From NCBI RefSeq assembly GCF_000712055.1, contig NZ_JOOA01000001.1, positions 620,001-684,000 on the forward strand: a stretch of 64,000 nucleotides of DNA, in the 5' to 3' direction. The position numbers and the translations under genes are program-made. Positions 63,723-64,000 of the stretch are shown one piece after another. Numbering within the stretch: the stretch's first letter is position 1; each line of letters starts with the position of its first letter. Below the pieces are notes generated by a model, which was given only the letters and a program-made list of their open reading frames with translations, was not told the DNA's origin and did not search any database. Origin of the DNA: Ruminococcus sp. HUN007 (GTDB lineage Bacteria > Bacillota > Clostridia > Oscillospirales > Ruminococcaceae).

Positions 63723-63742
63723 TATTTTTATAGACTTTATTT

Positions 63743-63859
63743 CCGGGGAAACGCTGATTTATTCATAAATCAGCGCGGGGCTCCGGGGCGAAGCCCCGCA
63801 AATCCCGACTCGGGAAATCCGGCGAAGCCGGATTTCCGGTTTAATCATTGTTTCCCTGG
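63743..63859. repeat. 117-bp hairpin repeat, copy 4
   Basis: Same three-hairpin plan as copies 1 and 2. Outer ends are CCGGGGAAACGCTGAT and ATCATTGTTTCCCTGG instead of TTAAGG.../...CCTTAA. It is wholly inside the predicted 5' UTR of ilvB. Confidence 0.88.
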
Positions 63860-63893
63860 TAAAGTATATTTTTTGAAAGGAATTCACACGCTT

Positions 63894-64000
63894 ATGAAAT
63901 TATCAGGTTCACAGATCATTATTGAAGTTCTGATCGAGCAGGGCTGTGACTGTATTTTCGGATATCCGGGCGGACAGGTCATAAACATCTATGACGCTCT
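63894..64000 (+). CDS. ilvB: Acetolactate synthase large subunit (partial)
   Basis: Only the first 35 codons are inside the window: [18 protein letters not shown], then [16 protein letters not shown]. The YPGG motif and preceding Gln/Glu-rich helix are characteristic of the ThDP-dependent acetolactate synthase catalytic subunit. It condenses pyruvate (or pyruvate plus 2-oxobutyrate) in branched-chain amino acid synthesis. GAAAGG lies 13 bases upstream, a rather long spacing. Another ThDP enzyme of the family cannot be fully excluded. Confidence 0.88.
   Translation, partial: MKLSGSQIIIEVLIEQGCDCIFGYPGGQVINIYDA

Noticed and set aside
63860..63893. T-box or leader-peptide attenuator for ilvB
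   Set aside because: No T-box AGGGUGGNACCGCG core and no Leu/Val/Ile-rich leader frame between promoter and gene; the space is filled by the repeat.
1..64000. CRISPR array or rRNA genes
   Set aside because: I found no regularly spaced direct repeats of CRISPR type and no rRNA-like sequence.

Overview
The window looks like chromosomal DNA of a low-to-mid-GC Clostridia bacterium, most likely a Ruminococcus-like member of the Oscillospiraceae. The clues are an ispH-rpsA fusion next to cmk and plsC, a glgB-glgC-glgD-glgA cluster, an Rnf complex in the order C-D-G-E-A-B, frequent TTG starts behind strong Shine-Dalgarno sites, and a translation GTPase fused to a NYN nuclease domain. This assignment is inference from gene content only.

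Positions 1-11,430 form an AT-rich accessory island. It holds (a) an ABC-type ATPase plus a small PD-(D/E)XK-like nuclease on the minus strand; (b) a large metallophosphoesterase gene cut by an IS1634-like element (2058-3803, 5-bp target duplication ATTAT) and by a +1 frameshift in an A8 run; (c) a WYL regulator followed by a uracil-DNA-glycosylase-like protein and a protein resembling the Nmad3 nucleotide-modification family; (d) a stand-alone DnaB-type RecA domain plus an unknown protein, lying between two near-identical terminators. The whole block resembles a defence island, and (a) and (c) are the best candidates for little-described systems.

From about 11.4 kb onward the sequence is housekeeping chromosome. 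11.4-15.6 kb: SPL-like radical SAM protein, aat, and the TetM-like/NYN fusion. 15.7-24.7 kb: one minus-strand operon ftsK, MBL hydrolase, RpiR regulator, flavoprotein, cmk, plsC, ispH-rpsA. 24.9-27.6 kb: CASTOR/POLLUX-type channel and a GXWXG/DUF4334-like protein. 27.7-33.6 kb: glycogen synthesis genes behind a good promoter. 33.8-35.3 kb: rsmA and a dCMP deaminase. 35.6-38.1 kb: fliM, fliY and a CheY-like receiver. Then pyk, a GT-C membrane protein, an M23/LysM/G5 protein, an RluA pseudouridine synthase and a histidine phosphatase. 44.8-50.9 kb: apbE plus the Rnf operon. 51-60.5 kb: a lipoprotein, pcrA, a putative ncRNA, a membrane protein, pepV, rqcH, a trmK-Nif3 fusion and an ArsC-like protein. 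60.7-64 kb: an AbrB-regulated glycosyltransferase, a DUF1858 protein, a zinc-ribbon protein with a very long leader, and the start of ilvB.

Two window-wide patterns stand out. A 117-bp repeat built of three hairpins between terminal inverted repeats occurs four times (45897, 60538, 62167 shortened, 63743). Also, several genes (metallophosphoesterase, ispH, apbE, GT-C protein) each carry one extra base in a homopolymer run; removing it restores the reading frame, which points to assembly error or to slippage-tolerant genes.
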